Shown: one piece after another, positions 23,232 through 32,979 of the stretch
Layout: each line of letters opens with the position of its first letter
How positions within the stretch are numbered: the first letter of the stretch is position 1
Source of the DNA: Epithemia pelagica
Taxonomy: Eukaryota > Bacillariophyta > Bacillariophyceae > Surirellales > Surirellaceae
Assembly (NCBI GenBank): GCA_946965045.2
Contig: OX337240.1
Span: 2,790,001-2,854,000, forward strand
DNA: 64,000 bases
Direction of reading: 5' to 3'
Notes under the pieces: generated by a model
What the model saw: only the letters and a program-made list of their open reading frames with translations
Told to the model about the DNA's origin: nothing
Database searches by the model: none
Made by a program: the position numbers and the translations under genes

Positions 23232-23672
23232 TCATGTCTTTATGGGTTGTCGGGTGGTTGTCTGAGCACTCTCCATGTGTTCCGAGTGTCCTGTTCTTTG
23301 ACACTGCAACATCCGGTCACCGGTCATGTCCAGTGTGTGGAGAGGCACAGTGTATTGCTGGGTGGATCTACCATTGACCACATTCCAAGAGAATCCACAG
23401 GCACTGGGACGAGATCTAGGTATATGTGCATGTACACACATACTCTCGATCCAATTCAAGTGTTTATGCCATGCATTGCTTGGATGCCATGTCATGCTTT
23501 GTTCCAGCATGGCCACTACCACCAACCGGTACGAGGGACGACGACAACAGCAAAGAAGCAGAAACAGAACCATGAGATTCACAGGATGTGCGGCCACCAG
23601 GTGACTCGAATCGCAACCCAGGATGCAACCCATTGGAATCGATCCTCCTGCTTTGCTTCCTAAAAAACTCAT
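23232..23672 (-). CDS. Doubtful hypothetical protein, 146 aa
   Basis: Open minus frame from ATG (MSFLGSKAGG) with one hydrophobic stretch, LMVLFLLLCCC, and several cysteines and histidines. It has no recognisable domain, and neighbouring frames are also open. It could be an exon of a larger gene extending toward 22.9 kb or may not be coding. Confidence 0.2.
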   Translation of the reverse strand: MSFLGSKAGGSIPMGCILGCDSSHLVAAHPVNLMVLFLLLCCCRRPSYRLVVVAMLEQSMTWHPSNAWHKHLNWIESMCVHAHIPRSRPSACGFSWNVVNGRSTQQYTVPLHTLDMTGDRMLQCQRTGHSEHMESAQTTTRQPIKT

Positions 23673-23780
23673 TCCATAAATCAAGCATTCTGCAGTGGTG
23701 GAAAGTCGTATCCTGTCCAGTCCAGTCCAGTCAAGTCACACTTGCGTTTGAAACAAGCAAACGATTCTATTCAAGCAAGC

Positions 23781-24134
23781 ATGGTTCAAGGATACTCGAA
23801 TACCAACAAGGTAGCGATTGCTGTAAGGTTCATGACTTGGTGGTGGTTGTGCTTGTCCTGTTTTTCCTCCGTCACCACGGCCACCTTTGTCGATCCATGG
23901 ACGACCGACACGACGAGCACTAGTAGTGACCTCCACGTACAGGAACATCAAGAAGAACAAGAGCATGCTCCTGCACCGCAGTTGATTCGCCGTCGCATGG
24001 ATTCTCCCACGTTGGACTTTCCTCCTGCCGTGGACCTTCCTCCAGGAGTCTTTATCGTTTCCTTTCCCTCCTTTGAACTGCCACCGTCGTCGTCGTCGGG
24101 CAAAAAGACCAAATCGAGTGGCAAGGGAAATTAA
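23781..24134 (+). CDS. Small putative secreted protein, 117 aa
   Basis: The start MVQGYSNTNK is followed by a hydrophobic core, FMTWWWLCLSCFSSVTT, with small residues after it (TATFVDPW), resembling a signal peptide or signal anchor. The mature part is E/Q/H-rich, then contains LIRRRMDSPTLDFPPAVDLP and ends in S/K-rich sequence SGKKTKSSGKGN. No domain is known. It stands alone and its size is small, so it is tentative. Confidence 0.4.
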   Translation: MVQGYSNTNKVAIAVRFMTWWWLCLSCFSSVTTATFVDPWTTDTTSTSSDLHVQEHQEEQEHAPAPQLIRRRMDSPTLDFPPAVDLPPGVFIVSFPSFELPPSSSSGKKTKSSGKGN

Positions 24135-25253
24135 GGGCACACACTCACGGAACGAACCGGCTCACTTGGCGGCTGGTTCCGAAAAAAGAAGAAGAAGAAG
24201 CCACAACTCACAAACGTGGCCAGATCGGATGATGAGGATGATGGAGTGACCCATGGAGGAATACAAAACGAGGAGACTTTTTTTATGACACCGAATATGC
24301 AAAACACGAATGGTAGCTTTCCTCTCTAGAAGATACAACCAGAATAGCAAGAACCAATCGGTTGGTTGCTTGTCCAGCATGAACACACAGTAAATGATTA
24401 ATCACAACGAACAAGCTTTTCCCTGATTTTCTGTATGTCTTACTCCGCCTAGAGCACACCTCTCTCTATAAGGAGTACCTACTCCTACCTCTAGTAGAGG
24501 TAGAGTAAAGAGTAATGTTCATCGCGTTCGTGGAAGCCTAGTAAGGCTCCCACCACGAAACCACCACAACCACCTCCAAATGACCCGTGATGATGGGATG
24601 GGGGGAATCTGTCTCGGCCGAAAAAATGGGGGTGCGTGACCGTGACAGTCCGCTCCGCCCAAGACATTTGTTTGGTGTACTGTTTGTCCAAATGTAAGGG
24701 GTCGCGTCGCGGTCGCATCGAACAAAATGTCTGAAGGGGTGGGGTCTTTTGTCTTGCGTTTTGTTTTGGGCCTTGGGAAATTTTGGGACCGACGTGGGAT
24801 ATTGTCAAGAGAGGAGTGTGTTGTTGGTGACTGATATTGGTGTATTTGATGTCTTTATCGCGATAGTAGGCAACTATCTTCCATTGGAAACCAAACCGAG
24901 TAATTTACCACAAGCAAGGACTAGCTCTCTCGTAGAAGGAGTTCCACACAACAGGGGGGCAGAGCCGATTCTACCATTGGAAGATTTAGGGGGTTCAACG
25001 TCTTGCTTCCTGATTCTCTCGAGGTGCAGCACCACGTCGATCGGCGCTTTCTGCTTCTGCTACTCTCTATTATTGGATATCATTCGCATCTCTCTGCCTT
25101 GTGCCCAGTCTGGAGAGGCAAGAACGAGATTGAGAACAGGAAACATTCGGAAAACGAGAGCCATTGAATCTTCCCAAAGCAAACTGCTTGGCTCATTGCA
25201 ATTTCTTGCCAGAATTGACCTAATTTGGAGAAGGAAGCCATTGCATTCACAAA
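24135..25253. other. Region upstream of the triple kinase, no gene recognised
   Basis: An open plus frame, 24749-25420, overlaps the kinase start in another frame and shows no domain or good codon pattern. The rest is short ORFs and simple sequence. Confidence 0.45.
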
Positions 25254-28200
25254 ATGGTGGTCAACGATACGGCTGGAGCTGCGAAAAAGGGTGGCGCGAT
25301 GATGACAAGTGCGATTGCGGCAGCCAAACAACAACAGCAAGAAGATCGAGCCTTGGCCAAAAAGAAGAAGCAACAAACCAAGACAACGAAAAAGAAGCAG
25401 CAACAACGCAAAAACAGTGATGATTCGTCGCAATCTTCCTCGTCGTCATCCTCTTCGTCGTCCTCGACCAATTCGTCGGGGGACGAGGAAGTGGACAAGG
25501 AATACGATACCAGTGTTCCGCCCAGTCTGGATCAACCGGTTCGGTTGGTAGAACAAGATCCTGGTGCCTTTCGAAGCATGTACAAGTTGTTGTCGGAAAT
25601 CGGACAAGGTGCCTTTGCCAAAGTCTACGAGGCGGCACATCGCAAAACGGGACACACGTATGCCGTCAAAAAAATTCATCGGCCCAAAATGATTTGGGGG
25701 GATCGGGATGCCTTGCAAGACGAAATTCATTCCCTTATGCATGTACGGGAAGGTCCCAATATTGTGCAATTGTATGAAGTGTACGAAGAAGATGTCGACT
25801 GTTTCTTGATTATGGAATTGATGCATGGTGGAGAATTGTTTGAACGCATCTTGCAGCAGCGCGAATCCTTTTCGGAAACACAGGCTCGTGATTGTTGTCA
25901 TGGCATGTTGCAAGGGTTGCAATACATGCACGAAAAACGGGTGGCACATCGCGATTTAAAACCGGAAAATTTACTCTTGACCGAAGCACCGTCACCTCCC
26001 AGCGAATATGCCGATGAAGAAGAAGATGTCTTGGTGGTGAAATTGGCCGATTTTGGCTTTGCCAAAAAGTGTCCACAAGAAAATGGATTGCGTACTCTCT
26101 GTGGAACACCCGGATACTTGGCCCCGGAAATTCTCGAACGATGGCCAGCCTACGATGTCAAGTGTGACTTGTGGTCCGTCGGTGTCATTTTATTCTTGTT
26201 GCTCGGTGGTTATTTGCCCTTTGAAGACGAAGATGAAGATCGAGTCTTTGAACGTACCCGCAATGGCGAATACGATTTTCATCCCACCTATTGGAATGGC
26301 ATTTCCACCACGGGCAAAACCTTGGTCACTCGACTCTTGACGGTCAATCCCAACAAGCGTATCTCGGCTACGGAAGCACTGGATCACGATTGGATGATGC
26401 AAGATACTGAATTGTTGGGGACGCACAATAACAACAACAACAATAATAATAAGCAACATCCCAACAATAAATTCCGCAACAACAACAATAACAAACCAGC
26501 CGATGTGCAGAATCGTGTCAAGCAATTGAATGAAAACTTCGCCGGATATTTGGAACGTCAAAAGGAAAAGGACAATGAATCCTCCCGGTTGACCAATGGA
26601 GACAAGGCCGCTCGTCGTCCCAATCGCAAATTTGAAGAAGATTCCAAAAGTGGAAAGCCCTTTGATGCCTTTTACGAATTGGGTGATGTTTTGGGGGAAG
26701 GTGGCTATGCCTGTGTCTATCGAGCCACCCACAAACGATCCAAAGGTACCTATGCGGTCAAGGATGTCCATACGGGGGCCTTGGAAACCTCCAATCAAGC
26801 CGCCTTGCAAGATGAAATTGCTGCCATGAAATTGTTGCGTGGTGGACCGCACATTATCCGATTGTTTGATGTCTTTGAAGAACCGGATCATACCTTTATG
26901 ATTATGGAAGAAATGAGGGGAGGTGATTTGTTGACCCGTATTTCCGACAAGGAAGTCTATACGGAGCGTGAGGCTCGCAAAACCTGCCGCGTCATTTTTG
27001 AAGGCATGGATTACATTCACAAAAAGAAAAGTACGTCCACTTTGGTTGTGTTTGTGGGTCATTTCGTACGGCAACTTGTTGCATTCAGTTCAACTACACC
27101 TATGAATGTTAATGGCGATTTGGATCGTCAGTGAAGCGCCTTTTTCTCACACACTGTCTTTGTTTACCCTAAATTTGCAGTTGCGCATCGCGATATCAAG
27201 CCTGAGAATGTGCTCATGGTCGAACAAGATGATGACACGAGCATCAAGATTGCCGATTTCGGTTTCTCCAAGCTCGTCCCTCGTCCCAATTGTTTGCGTA
27301 CCCTCTGTGGAACGGCTCAGTATGTGGCTCCCGAAGTGTTGGATTTACAAAGTTCTGGCTACGATCAACGTTCCGATATGTGGAGTGTGGGTGTGGTGGT
27401 GTATATTTTGTTGGGTGGGTACGCTCCCTTTGAAGGACCAGTTCAAGAATTGGCTCGCGTCATTTGTCGAGCCGACTATTGCTTCCATGACAAGTATTGG
27501 TCTGATATTTCCGATGAAGCCAAGGATATGATTCGGAACTTGTTGCAAATTGACCCCGAAATACGATACTCGGCAGAGTCTGCCTTGCAATGTCCGTGGA
27601 TGTCTATCGAAGATACGGAACTCATGGTGACTGATTTGTCTGCGGCGAAACAAGGACTCCAAAAGCGTGCGGCTGCCACCGAAGGACAGGCCAAACAATC
27701 GGGAATCCGTGCCCTCAGCAAACTCGAATCGCTCGATGTTTCCTTTACGGCCGGATTGGGTACCTTTGAAGAGGTGATGACTCGTCGTAACAAGAGGACA
27801 GAGTTGGAGACCTTGGATGAACAATCGGAGGTGACGCAAGCAATTGAAACGTCCAAGAGTGGCAAGACATTTGAATCCTTGTATCGATGGGGTCGTGCCA
27901 TTGAAGATGGAGAGTTTGTCATCCACGAATGCCGACACAAACAATCCAAAGATATTGTGGCGGTGAAGCGATTGGAACTCAATGATCTGGATCCTTTGGA
28001 TGCTGTGGCCTTACAGTCCGAAATTGAGTGTTTACGTGCCGTATCGGAAAGTCCCTTTGTTATCAAGCTATTTGATGTCTTTGATGAACCCGACTACACA
28101 TATATGGTGATGGAACGTATGCGCGGGGGCGATCTGATCGATCGTATCATTGAAAAGAAGCATTACAGTGAACCAGAAGCTCGCTTGGTTTGTCGCAAAG

Positions 28201-29108
28201 TCTTGCTTGGAGTGGAACACTGTCATGCTCGTCGTATTGCGGTGCGAAACATCAAGGCGGAAAGTTTGTTGATTGCCGAAGAGGGCAGCAATGTGGATGT
28301 CAAACTCAGTGACTTTTCCTTTGCCAAAAAGGTATTGTTCCCCAATGCGTTGCGAACTCAATGTGGAACAGAGGGCTATGTAGCGCCCGAAGTCTTGGAT
28401 CATCGACCGGCCTACGACGTTCAGTGCGATATGTGGAGTTTGGGTGTGGTCTTGTATATTTTGTTGGGTGGCTATCGTCCCTTCCGTGGGGACGATGAAG
28501 ATGATGTCATTCGTGCCATTCGATACGGTGAATACAAGTTCCACAAACGATATTGGAAAAAGATTTCGGAAGAGGCCAAGACCTTGATTGCCCGCATGTT
28601 GACAGTCAACCCAATAGCTCGTATCACAGCTACGGGTGCCTTGTCGAGCGAGTGGTTCGAAATGGGGGACGACGAAGACGACAGTGAGAATGCACCGAAA
28701 ACTTCCACTGCCAGGGGTACAACATCGAATGGAACCAAGAACACTTACAACAGTAGCAATGACAAGCCGACAGAGAAACCAAAGGCGAAAAAGACGAGTG
28801 CGCCTACCACCCCCACCTACAAAAAGACGACGACGCACACTTCGACAGTCGTATCGAGTCCAGTTTCCTCGACACACAACAACACATATGCCAAGAGTCC
28901 CCATCAGAGTACCAATAACCACAATTACAAACCGACCAATACCAAGGCCAAGAGTGTGGCGGCAACCTTTGAAAACAACAATGCGGCTAATAAAAAGAAG
29001 AAGGTGAAACGAAGTACGGCTGCCATTATTGCGGCGCGACGAAAGTTTCGGGGAGCCGTCTATGCCATTATGGCATATCACAAATTGCGAGCCTATCAAA
29101 AACACTAA
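25254..29108 (+). CDS. Triple CaMK-type kinase: two catalytic domains plus C-terminal pseudokinase
   Basis: Exons 25254-27030 and 27181-29108 join in phase 1 (donor GTACGT, acceptor TTGCAG) to restore HKKK-IAHRDIKPEN; 1234 residues. A K/Q/S-rich leader precedes domain 1 (~105-380): GQGAFAKV, AVKKI, HRDLKPEN, ADFGFAKK, CGTPGYLAPE. Domain 2 (~475-750): LGEGGYACVY, AVKDV, HRDIKPEN, ADFGFSKL, CGTAQYVAPE. Domain 3 (~815-1075) keeps AVKRLE and APE but the glycine loop reads GRAIEDGEF, HRD reads VRNIKAES and DFG reads DFSF, so catalytic Asp and the metal-binding Gly are lost: a pseudokinase. Each domain has the GGYxPF CaMK signature. The end is a disordered T/K/N linker then a basic amphipathic segment (STAAIIAARRKFRGAVYAI) resembling an IQ/calmodulin-binding helix. 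Long antisense frames across it are shadows. Confidence 0.9.
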
Positions 29109-29670
29109 AATGAGAAGAGTACCACGTATGCGGAGCAGCTCAATGTGCAAGACGCTCTCCAAAACAATATAACAACCTCACAACCTCACAACACACTTTG
29201 TTCGTTTGTGGTGAATCGTGGCCTTTGATGATTGATAGTTGGCCAGCAGGTAGAATGAAAAAAGAACAAAACAACCAAAGGGCAAACCTAACCTTTTTGT
29301 ATGTACGAAAATTAGTTCTCTGCCTATAGTAGCGTCATGTTGCAGAGGTTGTTCCAGTCATGGGCGTGTGCGTACACCCATGCTGCGAGGAAATGGCTGT
29401 ACCATATTTTGTCGACAAAGAATCGCATTGGAGGGATAACTCCGCCTTGATTTTCGTGACAGTGACCCAAAGAAAACTATCTCTTGTCCGCTCCCTTGAT
29501 CTCCTTTGGTGAAACCATCCAATGATTTCATCTCACGGTTCATCTGCCATGGAGAATGCTTTTCGATATGCATCTGAAGTTGCACGAATTGTTGGTAGGT
29601 CTCTCTTAGTGCTGGTTCGCAAGATATGTCACTGTCATGGAGGTGTTGTACCATTAGTGTCATGCGTCGG
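29109..29670. other. Intergenic, nothing recognised
   Basis: This region lies between convergent genes. It contains AT-rich 3' flanks and a 107-codon minus frame without recognisable features. Confidence 0.4.
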
Positions 29671-30478
29671 TTAGGGCACATGGGTTTCTGTTTCTAGTTC
29701 GTCCTGTTTGTTGTCTTGGGATGGTGACTGGTGGGGAGGAAGAGGAGGAGGAGAAGAACCTGTGGTGGTAGTGTATTGGTCAAATCGATCCGAGTGCGTA
29801 AAGGTGTAAACAAGATAGGCAACCATCATCCACAATGTGGCCGAAACCAAGAGTAGTGTGGCATAGGCTTGCCAGGGACAATCCTTGTCGTCATCCTCGT
29901 TCCAGGCTTGATCGTTGCAAACGTCACTTCCATTGACCCAAACGACACACGACCACACGATGTTAAAGAGTGCGACTACAATGGCAAAGGGTGGGACCCA
30001 ATTCAAAACGTTGCGTTGAACGGCACAACAGGCGGCACACGTTAAAATGACCCAAGCTGCGACACTCAAGACGAGCGAGGTGACACCACCCCAAATGGCG
30101 CACGCCGTGGCGATCCACGACAAGATTTGTGCCGCCACAAAACGAGCATCCTTGTACACACTGAAAATGGAGACGAGAAAGAAACAAAGTTAGTGATTCA
30201 ACCACACAGAAACAAAACCGTGAATAGAAGCAGCAAATGAAAGGAACGATCTCTGCGCATACAAAAGCCTCTCAACACTGTCCCTGTTCTGTTCGTCCTT
30301 ACCAGCACTGCACTCTGCTCCTCTTGATGCTTCTTGTTCTATTTCCTCTGATGAATAATGACAATCGTAGTGTCTCCCTTGGTTGCAGTCTCGTTGTCGG
30401 AACGAGCTGTGGGAGATATGTTTCACATGAGAACCGTTGTGATGCGACGATTCTAAAAATGTGTGGAGGCAATGTCAT
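29671..30478 (-). CDS. Diverged four-TM microexon-family protein
   Basis: Exon 2 (30160-29671, acceptor TTTCAG) begins CVYKDARFVAAQILS and encodes four hydrophobic segments with the acidic Cys loop NGSDVCNDQAWNEDDDKDC, followed by a P/Q-rich tail without the DGSK signature. The microexon position is visible at 30313-30303 with donor GTAAGG, but the ATG reads GTG (GTGCAGTGCTG). Translation could start instead at the in-frame ATG at 30478 (MTLPPHIFRIV), giving 221 residues with a basic N-terminal extension, or the gene may have lost its start. This is the most diverged family member in the window and shows that the microexon junction is conserved even where the start is not. Confidence 0.6.
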
Positions 30479-30650
30479 GCGTTGAAGAGCATAGTTGCCC
30501 GCCCCACGCGCATATCGACGCGTGCCCTTCGTCCTTTCATTTTCTTTCTGCGCGCTCGCGAGGAAATTTCTTTTTCGATCGCGAAACTTCTTTGGTACAC
30601 CGATTTTGAATTTTGCGCTAAAGGCGATGATACACATAGCGCATTTTCTA

Positions 30651-30708
30651 CTCGCCATTAGAGGTCCGCAGAAACAAGGACAGCAGACAGACTAATCCTT
30701 AACCTTAA
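30651..30708 (+). repeat. Left terminal inverted repeat
   Basis: 58 bp, identical in reverse complement to 36330-36387; begins CTCGCCATTA and ends CCTTAACCTTAA. Confidence 0.95.
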
Positions 30709-30937
30709 TGTAGCCAAAACTGTGCACGGTTGCCAACCAGGCCGACTTGCCCAGACCAACTGCCACCCACATTGAAGAAAAATCCTGTCCTATCCCTCCT
30801 TTTCTCCACACCATAGCAATACACACCTCAACTTCTCATCAACAACAGCAGCAGCACAAGCTTCACCAGCATCTGTATCAGCAGCAACAGCTTCACCAAA
30901 GCAATCCTTTCATTCCAATAACCACAACTTCTAGAGA

Positions 30938-31653
30938 GTAAGTGCTATGCCCAATCTGACACTTGGGAGACCTGGTCCATTCCAAGACGGTTCTGAATCA
31001 TCCCTGGTCTTGCTTCTATCTCATTTTCATCAGAAGATACAGCCCTGGCAATTTGGGGCTTCTCCATCCTGCTCTTTTGGGAAGGCTGATACTGTTTGAA
31101 AGCTCTCATTGAAACCGTAAGTGCTACGCCCATTCTGACACTTGGGCCACCTGAACCATGCCAAGACAATTCTAAATCATTCCTGTTCGTCCTTTTCTCT
31201 CATTTCCATCAGAAGATACAGCCCTGGCAATTTGGGCCTTCTCCATCCTGCTCTTTTGGGAAGGCTGATACTGTTTGAAAGCTCTCATTGAAACCGTAAG
31301 TGCTACGCCCATTCTGACACTTGGGCCACCTGGACCATGCCAAGACAAATCAAAATCATCCCTGTTCGTCCTTTTCTCTCATTTCCATCAGAAGATACAG
31401 CCCTGGCAATTTGGGCCTTCTCCATCCTGCTCTTTTGGGAAGGCTAATACTGTTTGAAAGCTCTCATTGGAACCGTAAGTGCTACGCCCATTCTGACACT
31501 TGGGCCACCTGGACCATGCCAAGACGATTCTAAATCATCCCTGTTCGTCCTTTTCTCTCATTTCCATCAGAAGATACAGCCCTGGCAATTTGGGGCTTCT
31601 CCATCCTGCTCTTTTGGGAAGGCTAATACTGTTTGGAAGCTCTCATTGGTTGC
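30938..31653 (+). repeat. Four tandem 179-bp exon-intron units in the dioxygenase leader
   Basis: Units start at 30938, 31117, 31296 and 31475, exactly 179 bp apart. Each begins with GTAAGTGCT (a consensus donor), has a TTCTGACA/CTGAC branch-like motif and a pyrimidine tract ending CCATCAG, followed by 83 bp (for example 31213-31295) up to the next GTAAGT. The array therefore reads as repeated 96-nt intron plus 83-nt exon. All three frames of the 83-nt exon contain stops in at least some copies, so it is best seen as 5' UTR. The last unit runs into the dioxygenase coding sequence. Confidence 0.8.
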
Positions 31654-31665
31654 TTGAGTATTGAA

Positions 31666-32934
31666 ATGTCCAAACCAGTCAAGAGAGGCCGTTTGACCCT
31701 GAGTCAGCAACCTGACAACAATGGATCTACCTCTTTGCCTTTGGGAGGTCCTCCTTTAGGGGAGGCCTCTATAAGAAGGGCAGGGCTGGCAACGATACCC
31801 ACCATGGGAAGAATACTTTCGCATCTACAAGATCGACAACACATTGATGTTTCTTCAGTTGTTCATACGTACAAGTCAAGAAATAATTCTTCACGCCGAA
31901 CACAGGTCTCAGAAGCTATCATTCAAGGATGTGCTACACCTTTCAGGAAATGCAACAGACAGAGAAACAAGAGAAAGAAAAACAAACAAGATACTCTTGA
32001 GAAAGTACCCGAGGCTCCATTGGCTTCACAAATGACACCAGACTACTTGATGAGGAACACAGTCACATTCAAAAGTGATAGTACAGACGACGAATACTTT
32101 GAAGGCAGTGGAACCAAAACCGTCCGACCGATATTTGTGTCTCTTTCTAAGTTCCATACTACCGATACTGATGGTGGAGCTCTATATCAACCCAGTGATT
32201 CAACACTGCCTGTGTTTCTCAAGGTACCAGGACAGAATCATTTATCGTTCCCAGTACAGAAGAAAGTAATTTCTGTCTTTGAATCATTGGAATCTGCATG
32301 TTCTTTCCAACAACGAGGGAAGTTTCGATATGTCGGAATGGAATCACATCAATCTTCGTATGTAACCATTGGCAAACATGCAAATCAAGGTCGACACGGA
32401 ATTGTTGATTCCAAAAAGAAACTCATGACAGGCAAAGATAAGCAGGCATTGATGAAATTGGTGCGACAAGTCGAGCATTTATTTTGCGAGTGGATGGACT
32501 GGTCTATAATACAGAGCTATTCCATTACCAAGGCTGTTCAAGGTATACCAACTTTCTCAGACGGGAGCAACGACAGCACATTTTTCTCGTCAATCGCTTT
32601 TGGAAGGAATGTATTTCTTGGTGCACACACCGACCAAGACTTTGGTTATTCTGCAGTGATGGCCATGGCCACTGAACCGGATTCAGTTGGAAACAATATT
32701 CTTTGCTATTTTGTCTTTCCACAATGTGGACATGCAGTTGCCCTTCGAAACATGGACATTCTGTTCTTCAACCCCCAAGTCTATCACTGTGTTTCGAAGA
32801 AGGTTACCAGTGAGGATGTTTTTTGCATATCGTTCTACCTCAAGACAGCAGTTGTTGGAAAAAACGACAATACCATCCCCCTCACTGGAATCGAAGAGTG
32901 TATTTTGAACCAATTACAAAAGAAGGATAACTAA
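31666..32934 (+). CDS. 2-oxoglutarate/Fe(II) dioxygenase-like protein encoded by the transposon, 422 aa
   Basis: The start is ATG at 31666 (MSKPVKRGRL), just past the leader repeats. The N-terminal ~110 residues are basic and disordered, with an RNKRKKNKQ nuclear-localisation-like patch. The C-terminal half has a double-stranded beta-helix signature: HTD at residues 321-323 as the HxD iron ligands, then GHAVALRNMDILFFNPQ and the distal histidine in VYHCVSKK at 374, followed by SFYLK. This is the ligand pattern and spacing of 2OG-Fe(II) oxygenases; a TET/JBP-like relationship is attractive because such enzymes ride on DNA transposons in fungi, but it cannot be settled by eye. Possible roles are modification of nucleic acid bases to help the element replicate or evade silencing (inference). 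Confidence 0.7.
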   Translation: MSKPVKRGRLTLSQQPDNNGSTSLPLGGPPLGEASIRRAGLATIPTMGRILSHLQDRQHIDVSSVVHTYKSRNNSSRRTQVSEAIIQGCATPFRKCNRQRNKRKKNKQDTLEKVPEAPLASQMTPDYLMRNTVTFKSDSTDDEYFEGSGTKTVRPIFVSLSKFHTTDTDGGALYQPSDSTLPVFLKVPGQNHLSFPVQKKVISVFESLESACSFQQRGKFRYVGMESHQSSYVTIGKHANQGRHGIVDSKKKLMTGKDKQALMKLVRQVEHLFCEWMDWSIIQSYSITKAVQGIPTFSDGSNDSTFFSSIAFGRNVFLGAHTDQDFGYSAVMAMATEPDSVGNNILCYFVFPQCGHAVALRNMDILFFNPQVYHCVSKKVTSEDVFCISFYLKTAVVGKNDNTIPLTGIEECILNQLQKKDN

Positions 32935-32979
32935 ATATAGGTAAAATAAAATTTATTAACTGATCAATTGTTACTTTAT

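Noticed and set aside
24749-25420. 223-codon plus frame upstream of and overlapping the triple kinase start
   Set aside because: No domain, irregular composition, and it overlaps the genuine kinase frame; it is more likely 5' flank.
26190-29162. Several 170-364-codon minus-strand frames across the triple kinase
   Set aside because: Antisense shadows of the kinase coding sequence; they carry no recognisable motif.
31096-31657. Four ~60-codon ORFs in the 179-bp repeats (MKALIETVSATP type)
   Set aside because: They span predicted introns and exons and simply recur with the repeat period; splice signals explain the repeat better than coding.
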